Assembly (NCBI GenBank): GCA_026874595.1
Contig: CM049306.1
Location: 80,998,142 to 81,062,141 of the forward strand
Source of the DNA: Sipunculus nudus
Lineage: Eukaryota; Annelida; Sipuncula; Golfingiida; Sipunculidae
DNA length: 64,000 nucleotides
Direction: 5' to 3'
Under the pieces are notes generated by a model. The model saw nothing but the letters and a program-made list of their open reading frames with translations. It had not been told where the DNA came from and made no database searches. How positions within the stretch are numbered: the first letter of the stretch is position 1; every line of letters begins with the position of its first letter. Positions 1-12,202 of this stretch are shown here, piece after piece. The position numbers and the translations under genes are program-made.

Positions 1-977
1 TGGCTTTGAATTTACGGGGCTCAATTTTCGCGCTCAGGCAATTTTTCATAATTTCACGGGGTTTAATTTTCGCAATAGGGCATATAGTAATAACTTGATA
101 TAAATAACAAAATATTTATCATTTCTCTAGTTATTAGTATCTGCTTATCGCCTCATTAACCACGCTCACGGCCCATGACTGTTTTTGGTAAGCTTATTAA
201 CGGGGGTTTCCCGGCTCGGGTCAGAGTCAGAGCTTTGGTCAAGAAACCGTGCTAGTCATCACAGCCAAACTGGCCCCGCCTTGGTTAAACAAGCTCCCTT
301 TGTTGAGGGTATTTTTACTTAGAATGAGTACAAATTGATGCTCATGTTTTGCTCAAATTACAACGACCGTCACTGCCGGGACCTGGCGATGCCACTTCAA
401 AGGGGAACTGGTTTCATAGCTTGGCCATTACATATCAATATAAATAGGGCCCTACACATTACCTTGATCATATCAAGTTCGGATTACGTTAATGAAACAT
501 CGTTCCATGGATATTACAAGTTGGTTACGGAAGGGGCCATTCCTGAAGCGGCTGCGCACGGAAGGTCTGCCTGATCCCCGCGAGTATGAATGTTGTTCGA
601 AATGGCGAATGATCAGATCGACCGACAGCTGACAAGCGGGCCGTGGGAGAATACATTGTGATATCGTTTTGCTAATTTCAATGACCAATACAAAACAATG
701 GTCCCATGTACATTTTAGTTGCATGATAATAAAAAATAAATAAATACATTTCATTTAAAGCTAGAACGTGGTCGCTTCGCATGCTGCGATAAACATGATC
801 GTCATTTGGATTAAATTTATTTTCCCCTAGTGCCCACGATCGCCACTGGTGACCACTACAGAAACTATTTTCCAATGACAGCAAGGGTTTAAGTCTGCGC
901 GGTTTTAATTTCACGGTATTGCCCCGACCGCGAATATAGCGAATTTTAAACCACCGCGAATATTAAGCCAACCACAG
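1..977. repeat. Interspersed element with inverted ends, left end cut by window
   Basis: The first ~85 bases (TTTACGGGGCTCAATTTTCG and a second similar block) reappear in reverse complement at about 895-975, where GCGAATTTTAAACC and GCGAATATTAAGCCAA are seen. This is the pattern of a long-terminal-inverted-repeat, non-autonomous DNA element. The left terminus may lie outside the window, so neither a target duplication nor a family can be given. No coding region is visible inside. Confidence 0.45.
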
Positions 978-986
978 TAACTTATG

Positions 987-1760
987 CATTGATCACCATG
1001 AATCTTTGCATGAATATTGATCATGGAGTGTTCCATCAGTTCCAGCAAACTGGTGGCGCCACCTGTATTTTTTTCTAATTATTACCAATTTTTCTTTCTT
1101 TTTGATACCTTCAAAGAAGCTGTCATCTGTCCTCTGATCACAAATCGTAACCCCTACACCTTGAATCTTCCAACTTGACATCTAAAGAGGTCCATGAAAA
1201 GTCGTCATGTAGACCAGAATTTAGGTCTCTGTTACCCATATCATGTGAGCAATGGGGCTTTTAAGTACCCCCAGAATAATTAAAAATGTGATACAAAAGC
1301 TGCAGTATCTGAAAAACTAAGACATCGATCACCATGATTCTTTGCATGCCTATTGATCATTGAGTGTTTCAGCAGTGCCTGCAGACTGGTGGTGCCACCT
1401 GTATTTTTTCTAATTTTTATGCATGTTTTTTCTCTGTTTGAGACATTCAAATTAAATGGTCTTCCATTAACAAGGCACAAATTGTAACTGTTGCACCTGG
1501 AACTTTCTTACTTGACATCCTGGGAGGTCAATGCAAAATCTCCTTGGAAACATGAAATTAGGTCTCTGTTACCCATATCCTCCAAGCTTTGGGGCTTGTA
1601 AGTACCCCACAGAATAATGAAAAGTTTGATACAAAAGCTCCAGTATCTGAATAACTAATGCATTGAATGCCATGATTCTTTGCATGCATATTCATCATTG
1701 GGGGTTTCATTAGTTCTTGCAAACTGGTGATGTCACCTGTAATTTTATGTCTCAGCCCCC
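987..1760. repeat. Tandem repeat, unit about 336 bp, 2.3 copies
   Basis: The same block occurs at about 987, 1320 and 1660: GCATTGATCACCATGAATC, then a stretch with AAACTGGTGG, GCCACCTGTATTTTTT and TTAGGTCTCTGTTACCCATA. Copies differ by scattered substitutions and the third is cut short by a poly-C tract. Reading frames across it are short and look accidental. Confidence 0.7.
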
Positions 1761-1762
1761 TT

Positions 1763-1798
1763 CCCCCCCCCCCCCCCCCCCCCCCCCACACACACACA
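1763..1798. repeat. Poly-C tract followed by (CA)n
   Basis: A run of 25 C residues (1763-1787) is followed directly by a short CA repeat. Tract length is probably unreliable. It sits at the end of the ~336-bp tandem array. Confidence 0.9.
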
Positions 1799-1804
1799 TT
1801 CGTC

Positions 1805-2720
1805 ATCTTAATCTGTAGAATATCTTGTGAACCTGATAACTTTTGAAGGGATGTATATTTTCCGAAAAATTTGAAACACTCAAATGTTCATACCAAGATC
1901 TCGGAGGAGTTCAAAATCTGGCGACCTTGGCTTTCATCTTCAAGGTAAAATCTGCCGAAATGTGAAATTTTTGTGAACCCCATAACTTTTGAAGAATTCC
2001 ACATTTTTTCCTCAAATTTGGTAAATCTATTGTTCCTGCCAAGTTCTCAGAAAACCGGTGACCTTGACTAGGGTCTTCAAGGTCAAATCAGTAAAATTAT
2101 ACTTATTGTCTTGTGAAAGCGATAACTTTTGTTGGAGTATTTCACATTTTGTCCTCAAATTTGGTACACCAATTGTTTCTAACAAATTCTTAAAGGAAAT
2201 TGAAAGACGGTGACCTTGACCATCATCTTCAAGATCAAATCTGCTGAAATGTAAAATTTTATTGGACCCAATAACTTTTGAATTATTTCACATTTTTTCC
2301 TCAAACTTTGTACACCAGTTGTTCCAACCAAAATCAAGTAGTAGTTTGAAACTTGGTGACCTTGACCAGGATCTTCAAGGTCAAATCAGCCAGATTATAG
2401 TTATTGTCTTGTGAACGCAATAACTTATGAAGGGCTGCATATTTTCATCCAAAATTTGAAACACTTATTGTTCCTACCAAAAATCTTGGACGTGTTTGAA
2501 ATCCTATGACCTTGACCTTGATCTTCAAGTTCAGATTTATGCAATTCTAGGCTTATTGTGACCCCCATAATTTTTTATTAGTACTGAAGATTTTTTCTTC
2601 AAATTTGACACACCAGTTCTTTTTGACAAAATGTCATCAGATTTCGAAACATGGTGACCTTCACCTTGACCTTCAAGGTCTAATCTGCTGAATTTTAGAT
2701 TCATTGTTTTGAGATATTGT
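1805..2720. repeat. Diverged tandem array, unit about 150 bp, with AAGGTCA motifs
   Basis: About six diverged units are seen, each with CCATAACTTTTGAA, a TTTCCTCAAATTTG block, a TTGTTCCTACCAA-like block and a GGTGACCTTGACC/CTTCAAGGTCAAATC pair. The exact nonamer TCAAGGTCA or its complement TGACCTTGA occurs several times. No gene is visible. Confidence 0.65.
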
Positions 2721-5337
2721 TTATTTTACCCCTAATGTTTTGGGATGGCCCATTGGGGGGAGGCATATATTTGTTTTGCACTACAAAAACAAAGCCATTC
2801 TAGTTTCAATATTTTTTTTCATTTTTATGTCTATCTTTGAGAACTTATATGAAGTGGTTGTCAATTAGGTCATGGTTATCTATATTTTGCAAATTAGGGG
2901 TGAAAACATGATTTTTAAGCACCTAGTGAGTCAAATGGGGCAAAAATTGTATCCATTTGGCCTAAAATCCTCATACATGACTTCTAGGGGGGTCCTTAAA
3001 AATCTCCTTTGAAACCTGAAATGTCATTCTGGCCCATTTTCTACAAGCTTTGCGAAAGAACTTTTATCACTCAGTTAGTCAGGAAAGCACAAATGGTAGC
3101 AGCTGCATGTAGATTAAAGTCACTGTAACCTATATCTAAGGGCTATTGGCAAAATGCATGATTTTGAGCACTCTGGGAGTCTTTTTGCCCATTGTTCAAT
3201 AAGGCACCTTGAATTCAGCTGAGCGTCATGGCCCATGGGTCACTTGTTTTAATGTCAACATGAATATTTTATAGGATAGGCGTTATATTCTTTGAATTTC
3301 AAGTTGTAACATCGATAAGCATTTTCCTTTAAAGTCTTCAATCCAGAATCTCTTATTTGTTACTGAATATCTCCTAAACAAAAAAGGTTGTCACAACAAT
3401 ATTTTACAGATATGTTAATCATTTAGTCAGCATCTACTAGTCAGCTCAGTAGATGGGGTTTCCATGCAGCTAGATGATATATGATTTCATATCCTGCATT
3501 TTTTTTTTTTTTTTTTTTACTAGGAGTGTATAATTGACAAATTCCCTTGACGTTGTCCAATGGAATTCGTATGACGGCAGCAATTTTATTTCTCCAATGA
3601 AAAACATGTTAGTGCTTTAGCTTTTTTTTCACATATACTATCATGATGGTTCCAAAGATTCTCCGCATTTACCTCAAGATGTAGCGTTCACTCAAGGTCT
3701 ATCCTGTTTTCACTGCTTAGATGTTAGCACTGCTTAATAATCAAGCTCTCTGGAAATCAGTCATAGAGTATTTCACCCTGGCCTTTTGGCTTTAAACAAA
3801 ATTATCGGCAATCGTGGAACTACTGAACGTTTTCATGAGGATGTGACACTTTAAACCAGGTATTTTTTATTTAATATTTAATACTCTCCTACCCAGGAGG
3901 GACACATTATTACCCCCAATGTTAATAACCTTCGGGAGTTACATGGAAAATGTTAAAGCATTATTGGTTACATAATTTCCAGCTTTAGATATTAACATGT
4001 GTTGCTATACTTTGATCAAATATTGTCCCACACAAGAAATGACGAAATGCTGACCTAACGGGTAATATGCCTTAGGCTGAGAAAGAGGGAAACGTCATCA
4101 AGAGCACTTGACAGCCCAGTCTGTAGCACATCGCTAAAACCATAAGTCAAAAATTTGTCCCAAGCTTGCTGAGGACGGGTATTGGGCGTCTTCTAAAGTT
4201 CCAGAATCTGATGGCGGTGCAGTAGAGGACTTTGGATAGATTCTACTCGACCTTCGTCAAAGATAATCTTGCAATGGAACACAAGAGAGGACGTTTAGCA
4301 TTTTACAATTAGAACAGTCAGTATAATATAAAACTCACAAGTCAACTTTACCAGGAATTATGAGAATTAAGAAACCTCACCAACTGTGGGAAGGGATTTT
4401 ACCTTGTACCTTGGGAATTAAACAGATATTTTTATTTTTTTTTTTTTTTGCAAGTCTAGTTATTGATACACTTCTATTAGTGAGTCATTGCATTATACAG
4501 ATTCGTTGGATTAAAAGCCATAACAATTCGCGAGTCAAACATGATATATTATTTCTGATTACAAAATATTGGTTTTGCGTCTCGGATATGGTAAGGGAAC
4601 GAGTGAAAGACGTGACTGCCATCTATCGGCAATAGATTTAAATAAAACTGCATTGTGATTGCTCCTGAGTTCATGTTTTAAAACTTTGAGACCGTCAATT
4701 AAATTGAAAAATGAGAGCAACAAGACGTTACCCCTGACGGTTCATAACTCCTGCTTTTTAAAGGTAACACCTCCACCCATAAACACACATATTTATATAT
4801 TACCGAAATATGTTTCTATCAAATATAAAATTTAACTTCTAGGTTGGGACACTTTATTTGTCTTTAATAATCTCGTTATCACACAAACCAATTAAACAAA
4901 GAATACTTTTTAAGATGTATTTATAACGGTTAACCTTTAACTGATATTATTTAAGTGCAAAATAGATGCCTCTTAATTTACAAAAGACATCCTTTAATAT
5001 TGATATTCTAATTATTATTACAGTCCCAATAACGCATACATGATAAATTATAACAATAATCTCATCGACTGAATATATATATACACCAATATGCCAGATT
5101 TACACGCGCAAAACTGACATGTATTCCAGGGAAATAAATATGACACTTCGTACAATCTAAACATCATTTTGATAAACATGGACCTGTATTGAGCAATGAG
5201 CCTGTATTGTTTACTTTATTGGCTATTCTTTGGCTTATTTGATCATCGGGTACGGTACTCGAGCTTCATGAATGGTACCAGTCTAGTTGAACTGTTGCCA
5301 AATAATAATAAAAATAGTTCTGCTCAAGGTCCACTTG
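2721..5337. other. Intergenic, no gene recognised
   Basis: AT-rich sequence without a convincing exon or RNA gene. It holds a T run at about 3500-3519, another at about 4432-4449, and otherwise unique-looking sequence. The 91-codon frame at 4360-4635 runs through the T tract and has no recognisable protein character. Confidence 0.5.
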
Positions 5338-5560
5338 AGGGACAAGCATTGATTGTTTTTAAAGATTAAAGCTTCATACTGTTATCATAAACTATATCGA
5401 ACTCCAAGTCTGTGTGGCGTACAAAATAATTGGAATTGTTTTTAAAGATAATAGCTTCATGGTATTATCATAAACTATAAATCGAACTCCAAGGATGTGT
5501 GGCGTATTAAATAATTGGAATTAATTGTTTTAAAGGATAATAGCTTTCTAAGGGACAAGC
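5338..5560. repeat. Short tandem duplication, unit about 85 bp
   Basis: The block AAAGATAATAGCTTCATGGT, CATAAACTATA, CGAACTCCAAG, GTGTGGCGTA, AATAATTGGAATT is repeated about two and a half times. GGGACAAGCA stands on both sides of the array (about 5339 and 5551), so the array may have grown inside a duplicated flank. Confidence 0.7.
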
Positions 5561-7040
5561 AGCGGTTCTTTACATAACGATAGCCAGTAGAAATATTTAT
5601 TGGTTTTCCACCTTATAAATTCTCCAAAGACCTTTTCTGAATAATTAATTTTATCTTCATCGTAGGATATGAAATGCATTTTCCTATTGTCATGGGGTTT
5701 TTTTAATTCTCAATGAATTCCAATGAACTATGAATGATTCGGACACCAAACGTCCTCATTTACTTCCATTGATTCTAAGTTCCTCAAAATGGTGGCCTGC
5801 CGGACATATTTCATTTCTGTTGGGTCTAATGTTCAAAAGGATATATCTAATCTAAAATTTCTTAGGGCATGTAATAGTTTGCATGGTTCTTGAGATAATT
5901 CTCACGGGTTCGAATCACTGAGACCATGTCAGTTTTCTCTTATATTTACATGGCCATGGCTTGAACGATTCTCGAGAAAATGCACCCAAAACTAATTCCA
6001 AAATCGGAACCCGGCGGCCATGCTCTTTTCCGAAGGATCTTAAATCTTATGGCCTTATTCGACTTATGTATGTCAAGCTTCCTATATATAATCAATGGAA
6101 TATGTTGATAGTTCTTGAGATCATGCATGCGCGCAGACGGAATTCCAACATTTCTTCATCAGAAATGTTTTAAAACCTGAAAGAACTCGCATGCGGCGAC
6201 AACATAAGTTGCAATGTTCTAAATACAGTACTATAGTGGTTGTTATAATTGTTTACATTTAAATAGAGTGATGGATTTTCTTCTTAATGGAGACACGAAT
6301 AAATGGCCATAGCTTCGTTAAATTTACGATATTGGTTTACCTTTATAGGTCTAATAATAATAATAATAATAACATATATATACATATATATATAATATAT
6401 ATATATGCCAATCACATGCTACGCAAATCAAGCGGTAACCTATGGATACCTTATAAAACAATACCGTTGATTTAAATACACAAAAAAGGAGTTATGTAAT
6501 CAAAATAACCTTCCTCAGTAGCGATACCCTATCATGATGTGAGCAAAGTCATTATTCATGCTTGAAACAGGAACATTTTTTTCACAGTTTTAAATGGAAG
6601 TTCTTACGTACGGGCCACTTAGTGAGGTACAAACCAGTATTATCATACTTTCCCCTGTTCGAGTGAGCTTATGTACATGTTGAACAACCCACTCATCATC
6701 AGGTGTTCACTCAAACAAAAGCAGTATCTCCTTGATAGGTTATGATAAAGCATTTCTTCCTGTTTATGACAGTACTATCTGTTTAAACATGCACTTTAAG
6801 TACCATTATTCAAACACGTTTCGACCGCTGTGACGATTCACTTCTATGCATGACACAAACATAAAATGCAGAGACCTGCTTCTTTTTCTAATTGACTTTT
6901 TATTTCCATTGAGGTTTTTCATGTTGCACATACGTTGTCCGAGGCGGTATTAAACAACATGGCACCAGTCACAGTTATATTGACTGTACTGATGAGGAGC
7001 GGAGCACAGGCGTTAACCAGGACCTTGTATTCGTGGTCGG
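5561..7040. other. Intergenic, no gene recognised
   Basis: AT-rich sequence with an (AAT)n/(AT)n microsatellite at about 6352-6408. A GGGTTCGAATC string near 5898 resembles a pol III B box, but no tRNA fold or A box accompanies it. No exon or promoter can be supported. Confidence 0.45.
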
Positions 7041-7366
7041 TTAAGCCCCAGTACCATATAAGCATGCACGGATGACTAAAGACCGTCCCGGACAATAAAG
7101 GGAGAGCTACGGCTGTCCCCGGACCCTACACGGCGGCTACACGGACAATTCCGGATGTCCCCAGACCATCACAGGCGAACACGGATCTTTTTAACTTCCC
7201 AAAACTCCCGTGTTGGCCTCCCCGAGCCCAAAAGACCTTCCCGGGCGTTCCAGGACCAACAGGGATCGTCGTGGACCATCACGGCCGGCGCCTACACGAT
7301 TCACACGCCGGATCGTGCGGGATGTGATCCGTGTTGATCCGGCACCTATATGGGACTGGGGCTTTA
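7041..7366. mobile_element. MITE with TTA target duplication (PIF/Harbinger type)
   Basis: The ends are inverted repeats: AGCCCCAGTACCATATA starts at 7044 and TATATGGGACTGGGGCT ends at 7363. Each side is flanked by TTA (7041-7043 and 7364-7366), the 3-bp target duplication usual for PIF/Harbinger elements. The ~320-bp interior is GC-rich compared with its surroundings. It has overlapping frames of 60-73 codons but no transposase motif, so this is a non-autonomous copy. Superfamily assignment is inferred from target duplication length. Confidence 0.75.
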
Positions 7367-8235
7367 GCAGCAAGCTAAACAATGCCCTGAAAATGTCCTT
7401 CCAAAGGGTCATTTAAATGAGTTAACTTTGACCGAAATTGTTAGGCCGTGGGCAAGATACTGTAAGATCCAAATAATGGGTGACTTTTGGAACTAAATCC
7501 AAATCCTTGCGAAAATAGCGTATCAACAGAACAAGCACCATATCATCAGATATCAACCGAAATGCTCCCAATTTTTAAGTACTAGTAAGTGATGATGTAA
7601 GTGGGAATGACCTGAACAGAAACGTGATGACCATCTCAATTATGATCAGTGCCAATCGATTTATGACGGAGGTGGCATTTGATATGTCAGATAATAGCTG
7701 TAGAAACATATCTGCTACACAGGGTATGAGTGGAAGGTCACCAGGAGGTCACGCGCTGTTTTCAGAGCGTAGACCAACTAGTGCCTTATTCAGAGGAGGG
7801 GGGACAATCTCTCCGTCTCTGCCTGCATCAGCTAGACTTCATTCCCAGTGTCCCCATAAAAGACAAAATCCTAAAGTGCATCAATTTTATCCAACATGGC
7901 CGGGACAAGAGAAAATCGATATGCTGGCTGGACACTGTGTCAACTCAGGAATGAACTAAGAAAACGCAAGCTCAGAATGTACGGGAAAAAGAAAGATTTG
8001 ATTCAAAGGTAAGTGATAATCTGCGGGCGATATAAGGAGAAAATAGCGTCAAAATATTATTGATTTACGATGAAAATGACAAAATATGAATTTTAAAGAC
8101 TAATAATAAATAAAATTTGTTTAAAAATTATAGTTTTTTATTAATATTATTCAACAGATTGGGTAGCTTTGACATTTTAATATGTTTTATATTTTTTTCC
8201 AAACACGCCCCCTTTTGACGCGACAAGTGCGCGTA
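7367..8235. other. Intergenic, no gene recognised
   Basis: Contains a frame of 111 codons at 7624-7959 without recognisable domain or splice context. A segment near 7735-7780 (GAAGGTCACCAGGAGGTC, TTCAGAGCGTAGA) recurs with changes near 50770-50810, so at least part of it is dispersed repeat. Confidence 0.4.
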
Positions 8236-9249
8236 GGGTCTATCTAAAACGCGGAGAATCCGCGGAGAGATGGAGAATTCGCGGAGAATTCGTGGAGAAT
8301 TTGCGGAGAGTTTTTATATTCAATGATACTTTTACATACACATTAAAATCACTTAAAATCTCCAACTATTTTAATCTTGACATATTTGCGCTCTGTTAAA
8401 TGACCGAAAATTTTAAAAGCTGTACATAATTAAGTATTTTATGCTGAACAATGTGGACTCACCGCCGAGTGAATGGGTTACGCAAAATCTAACACACGTC
8501 TGAGTCACCAGCTGACACTGACAGATCTTTAGACGAAACCGCAAAACACCTAATATTTGAACTGTCTATTGTGCAAACCAAAACAAAACCAAGCACATGT
8601 ATCAAATTTACAGGTGGTAAACGAAATATATAATATAATAAATAAATGAAAAAAACTATCACCATTTAGGCCTATAGTGTAAAGACCCAATTTACATGCA
8701 CAAATAAAAGTTGAAACACAAACATTCGACTTTACACACTTTATACACACACAAAAATTGCACCTTTAGGCTAATGAATCATATTGGCAGTAGGATTTTT
8801 AAAAATAAAAGAAAAAATAATCAATATATATTGCGATCACAGTAAAAGAAATATTTTTTTAGCCTCTGTACAAAATACATCACACTTCTTTCTGACCTTA
8901 ACAATACAGAGTATAATAATAATAAAAAAAGAAAAATATAGCCCAATTGCAATTGAAAAAAATAACCCACAGTCACCTGGTGCTATTCGTTGACTCTAGC
9001 GTGGCACAAATAAAATCTTAAGAGAAGAACCTGCTTGCCCAATCAATTGAGAGCTGAATTATACTCGATGTACATATTTTTAATCATTTCGGTCATTTAA
9101 CAGTAAACAAATATGTTAAGGGTAATATAGTTTGAGATTATAAATGATTTTAATGTGTATTTGAAAATATCATTGCATATAAAAACTCTCCGCAAATTCT
9201 CCGTGAATTCTCCATCTCTCCGCGGATTCTCCGCGTTTTAGACAGACCC
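8236..9249. mobile_element. About 1-kb element with ~200-bp terminal inverted repeats
   Basis: The left arm from GGGTCTATCTAAAACGCGGA (8236) and the reverse complement of the right arm ending at 9249 stay alignable for roughly 200 bases, through CGCGGAGAATT subrepeats, ACACATTAAAATCA and GTTAAATGACCGAAA. The left arm has one extra GGAGAATTCG subrepeat. The ~600-bp core is AT-rich with no supported gene. The flanks share GCGCG, but a clean target duplication is not resolved. It is probably a foldback-type non-autonomous DNA transposon. Confidence 0.7.
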
Positions 9250-10706
9250 CGCGCGGTAGCCGGCAGGTGACAGCTAGGCGATGTTGTACACCTTTTTGTG
9301 GAAATTTGAACTTAAATGTAATTTATTTATTTATTTTATAATGGGTTATGATTTATTTACAGTTTTATTTCATTCAGTACAATTATATAATGCTAATTGT
9401 TAGATTATTATAGCCTATTTATAATACAGGTCAAATGTTAGTAATAATGAGGTAATTGTAGTAATTAATAGTATATTACTAATGAAAAGTATATAAACAG
9501 ACCTAAAAAAAAATATAAAAAAATCATGCATAATACACAATGAAAAATAATAAGAATTTAGTTAAATCAATGATGAATCAAGGAATAAATTTAAACAGAT
9601 TTAAAATATATGAATTTAAGGACACTGTAAAGGCTGTATAAAACTAAGCAACACCTAGAAATTGTATTATGGGCCGTAGGATTATAATGTATGATGCAAG
9701 TGTGGATTTTTTCTTTTTATTTACTAGTCAAAACACTATGTATAATTTTGTGAGTTTCCTGACAGGTGTAAAAATACTCATAAATCCTTTAATTTGAAGG
9801 AATTATTAACAGAAAATTTTTTCAATTTCCCATACACCTCTAAGATTCATAAACTGAAATCAAGGGAAAAGCTGGGATATGCAATATTACCATAGCGCTG
9901 ATCCTTATGAAAATTTTGTGTATGTGGCCTTTCCTTTATTTAATGTTTAAATTCCTAAAATGTATTGGCTACTGGCTATATTTGCACAAGTTTGAATGTT
10001 TTTAAACAAATATCTGAAAGAACAGTTAACATGCACATGGAAAATAATACATATATCTTTATATATTTAAATATGCCAAATATTTTTATTTCTTAACAAG
10101 GTAGGCTGAGGGGCTGCCAAGATTAGTTACTTTGTAATAATGATAAACTGAAAATACTGAGCCATGCTGCAGTCATGTACCAGTAATCACTTATATGAGG
10201 TTTTACTAATATTACAGTAAACTTTTAATACTTATTAAAAAAATATGTGTCATGCTGCAGTTAATTTCCATTAACCATTTTTATCAGAGTATATAAATTA
10301 ATGCATATTGGAAGCAGGGTAAGAAAAGGGGCAGGGATTCTAGCTCCTACAAGTTAGTGTTGTGACAGTAATAAGTCACCTGTGCTAACACTTAAATCAG
10401 TTAGGTTCGAAACTAAGCATGTATGATAAATGAGAGTTTGTGTATTTATTTATAAATGCATATGCTCCATTAAAACTGCCTGCCATTTCTAGTGGTTTTG
10501 TGCTATGTTTTATGCTGCTATTATATATACTTAAATAATTGTACTCTACTCATATAGTAGATTATATAACTGAATAAAATGTTGCATTAATTTAAGCAGT
10601 TTACTTTGAAAGATCAAATAGTTTGTTTTCAAATTTAAATGTATATTTTATCATTTAAAATTTATGAAATAGTTATATTCATAAAACTAAATGTGAATCA
10701 TAACTA
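9250..10706. other. Intergenic, AT-rich, no gene recognised
   Basis: Long AT-rich stretch downstream of the THAP gene's 3' end. I see no exon, RNA gene or element boundary. Confidence 0.45.
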
Positions 10707-10712
10707 TTTATT
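10707..10712 (-). terminator. Polyadenylation signal of the THAP gene
   Basis: AATAAA on the minus strand lies about 54 bases past the TGA of the last THAP exon. The spacing is short but acceptable for a compact 3' UTR. No cleavage-site evidence is available. Confidence 0.5.
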
Positions 10713-10765
10713 AATTAATATGTTTTATATTTGACAATATTAAATTATTCAAAATAAATATCTCA

Positions 10766-10882
10766 TCATTTCATCATACTTTTATCATTGTCAACACTCC
10801 ACAACTTGTTTTCATCCTGCACCTCACAGTTGGCTCCAACATCTAAATCCAGGTCTATGGTCTCCTCTGTTGCTATTGAAAC
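10766..10882 (-). CDS. THAP gene exon 3 (stop)
   Basis: The acceptor TTATCTAG is followed in phase 0 by 38 codons and TGA (10768-10766). The peptide is acidic (ATEETIDLDLDVG, VQDENKLW), a contrast with the basic exon 2. There is no known domain. The phase match to exon 2 and the nearby AATAAA support it as the terminal exon. Confidence 0.65.
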   Translation of the reverse strand, partial: VSIATEETIDLDLDVGANCEVQDENKLWSVDNDKSMMK

Positions 10883-12202
10883 CTAGATAATTTGAAAAAG
10901 ATTAAACATTGAAATGTTATATATGAATGGGCATGAGAAGAAAAGTCTAACCAATTGAACAATTACATCACCATTTACCCTTTTTCAACTCTGTTGAGAA
11001 ATTATGATGTACAAAATAAAAATATTAAAAGAATAATAATTTATGTACTGCAAACTCCTACAGTTTTTAAAAACCAAAACTGTAATTTTAAATTTATTAA
11101 TAGTATCATACTTTTTAAATTGCTTAAAGGTGGTTAATTATAAGTACCACAATGTCCATATATTCCTAAAATAAACTGCATGTTGTCATTTCATGTGGCG
11201 ACAGTACCAAACAACAATCACCAAATAAACTACTGTCTCTAATACATATGCAATGGGATTTACCTTATGCACATCTGTATCTTGATGCTGTTGCCTCCTT
11301 TCAAGTCTCTCTTGCCTCATATCTTTGGTGTCCTTCTTAGGCTTAATCCAACTAAACTTTTGAGGGACGGCATCTTCCTTGAGAAGGTGAGTAAGTGGTT
11401 TTGTTCCTATAAAAAATACTGTATATTTAACTTTATAAATACATATACTTTTTTTTTCATAAATTCATAATTTTTTTCTTGGGAGTGTTCTGGAAATTAT
11501 AATTGTTCTTATAATTTTTTTCTGATATTATGATTTTGCTTACCAGCAGAAAAAAATATATCTAATGCCAAAGAACAGGATCACACATCTACAAAAAGCA
11601 TGTGCTTGAACACAACCAAAATATTTTTTGCACATAATTTTTAATGAAATATAAAATATTTTTAGAGGGAAAAAATCTTATGGATATGACAAAATTTTTT
11701 TAAAGAGTCACCAAAGATTAATGTTTTGCACTAGTTAAGAAAATATTTCTTCTGACAACATAATTACTGCCTCTTGTCTGCCGAAAATTATCTTGAAGAT
11801 TTGTCGAGATTTCCGAGAATTTCCGATTTTTTCCCGATCTTATATAAACATGAACCCACATCGCCTGATACTGACAGATCGCACCGGCATGTTTCATTGA
11901 AAAACAATATACATCAAAATCACTCTTCATTTCCCGATTATGTATTTGTAAAATTTAATCTCATATGTATTTACTTGCAAAAGGCTGTTTACATATCCTT
12001 ACCATATGTGGTATTTAATTGTTACATAATCCTCCTCCGCGAAGTGGTCATAACAAATGACGCTATGATGGGATGGGTGCCATCTCGGCCTCCTGATGGC
12101 TTTTAACCATTTTCTGAGCCTCTTCTTTTGATGTTTTTCCAACGGAAAGTGGTGCCGCCCAACATTCCTGCACCCAGGCACTGAACATGTTGTTCCTGTC
12201 AT
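10766..12202 (-). CDS. THAP-domain zinc-finger protein (gene span, three exons)
   Basis: Exon 1 gives a THAP domain: an N-terminal Cys-x4-Cys (CSVPGC, residues 6-11), the conserved KW, then CYDHF, whose Cys-x2-His completes the zinc ligands. Exon 2 supplies the closing LLKEDAVPQKF, equivalent to the AVPxxF box that ends THAP domains, then a basic, Arg/Gln-rich helix. Exon 3 is a short acidic tail. Known THAP domains bind DNA, and many THAP proteins derive from P-element transposases; none of the catalytic part is seen here. Total is about 150 residues. Exons 2 and 3 join in phase 0. Exons 1 and 2 as read do not join in frame (two spare bases on each side), so a small exon, a base error or decay is possible. 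Confidence 0.72.
11264..11406 (-). CDS. THAP gene exon 2
   Basis: The acceptor TTTTTTATAG precedes 2 + 141 bases and the donor is AAG/GTAAAT. It encodes TKPLTHLLKEDAVPQKF, the C-terminal box of the THAP domain, followed by a lysine/arginine/glutamine-rich stretch (KPKKDTKDMRQERLERRQQ). Thirty-nine bases of this exon (11309-11347) are copied exactly, inverted, at 12372-12410. Confidence 0.7.
12003..12202 (-). CDS. THAP gene exon 1 (start codon and zinc finger)
   Basis: ATG at 12202-12200 opens 66 codons plus two bases and ends at a GTAAGG donor (ATATG/GTAAGG). It contains both halves of the zinc ligand set, Cys-x4-Cys and Cys-x2-His, plus the basic RKWLKAIRR helix. This is the most upstream ATG that gives the canonical THAP start, with the first Cys at residue 6. 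Confidence 0.75.

Noticed and set aside
1558-1806. Glycine-rich frame on the minus strand
   Set aside because: The glycines come from a poly-C tract at the edge of a tandem repeat.
5850-5935. Possible tRNA gene around GGGTTCGAATCAC
   Set aside because: No A box at the right distance and no acceptor or anticodon stem can be formed.
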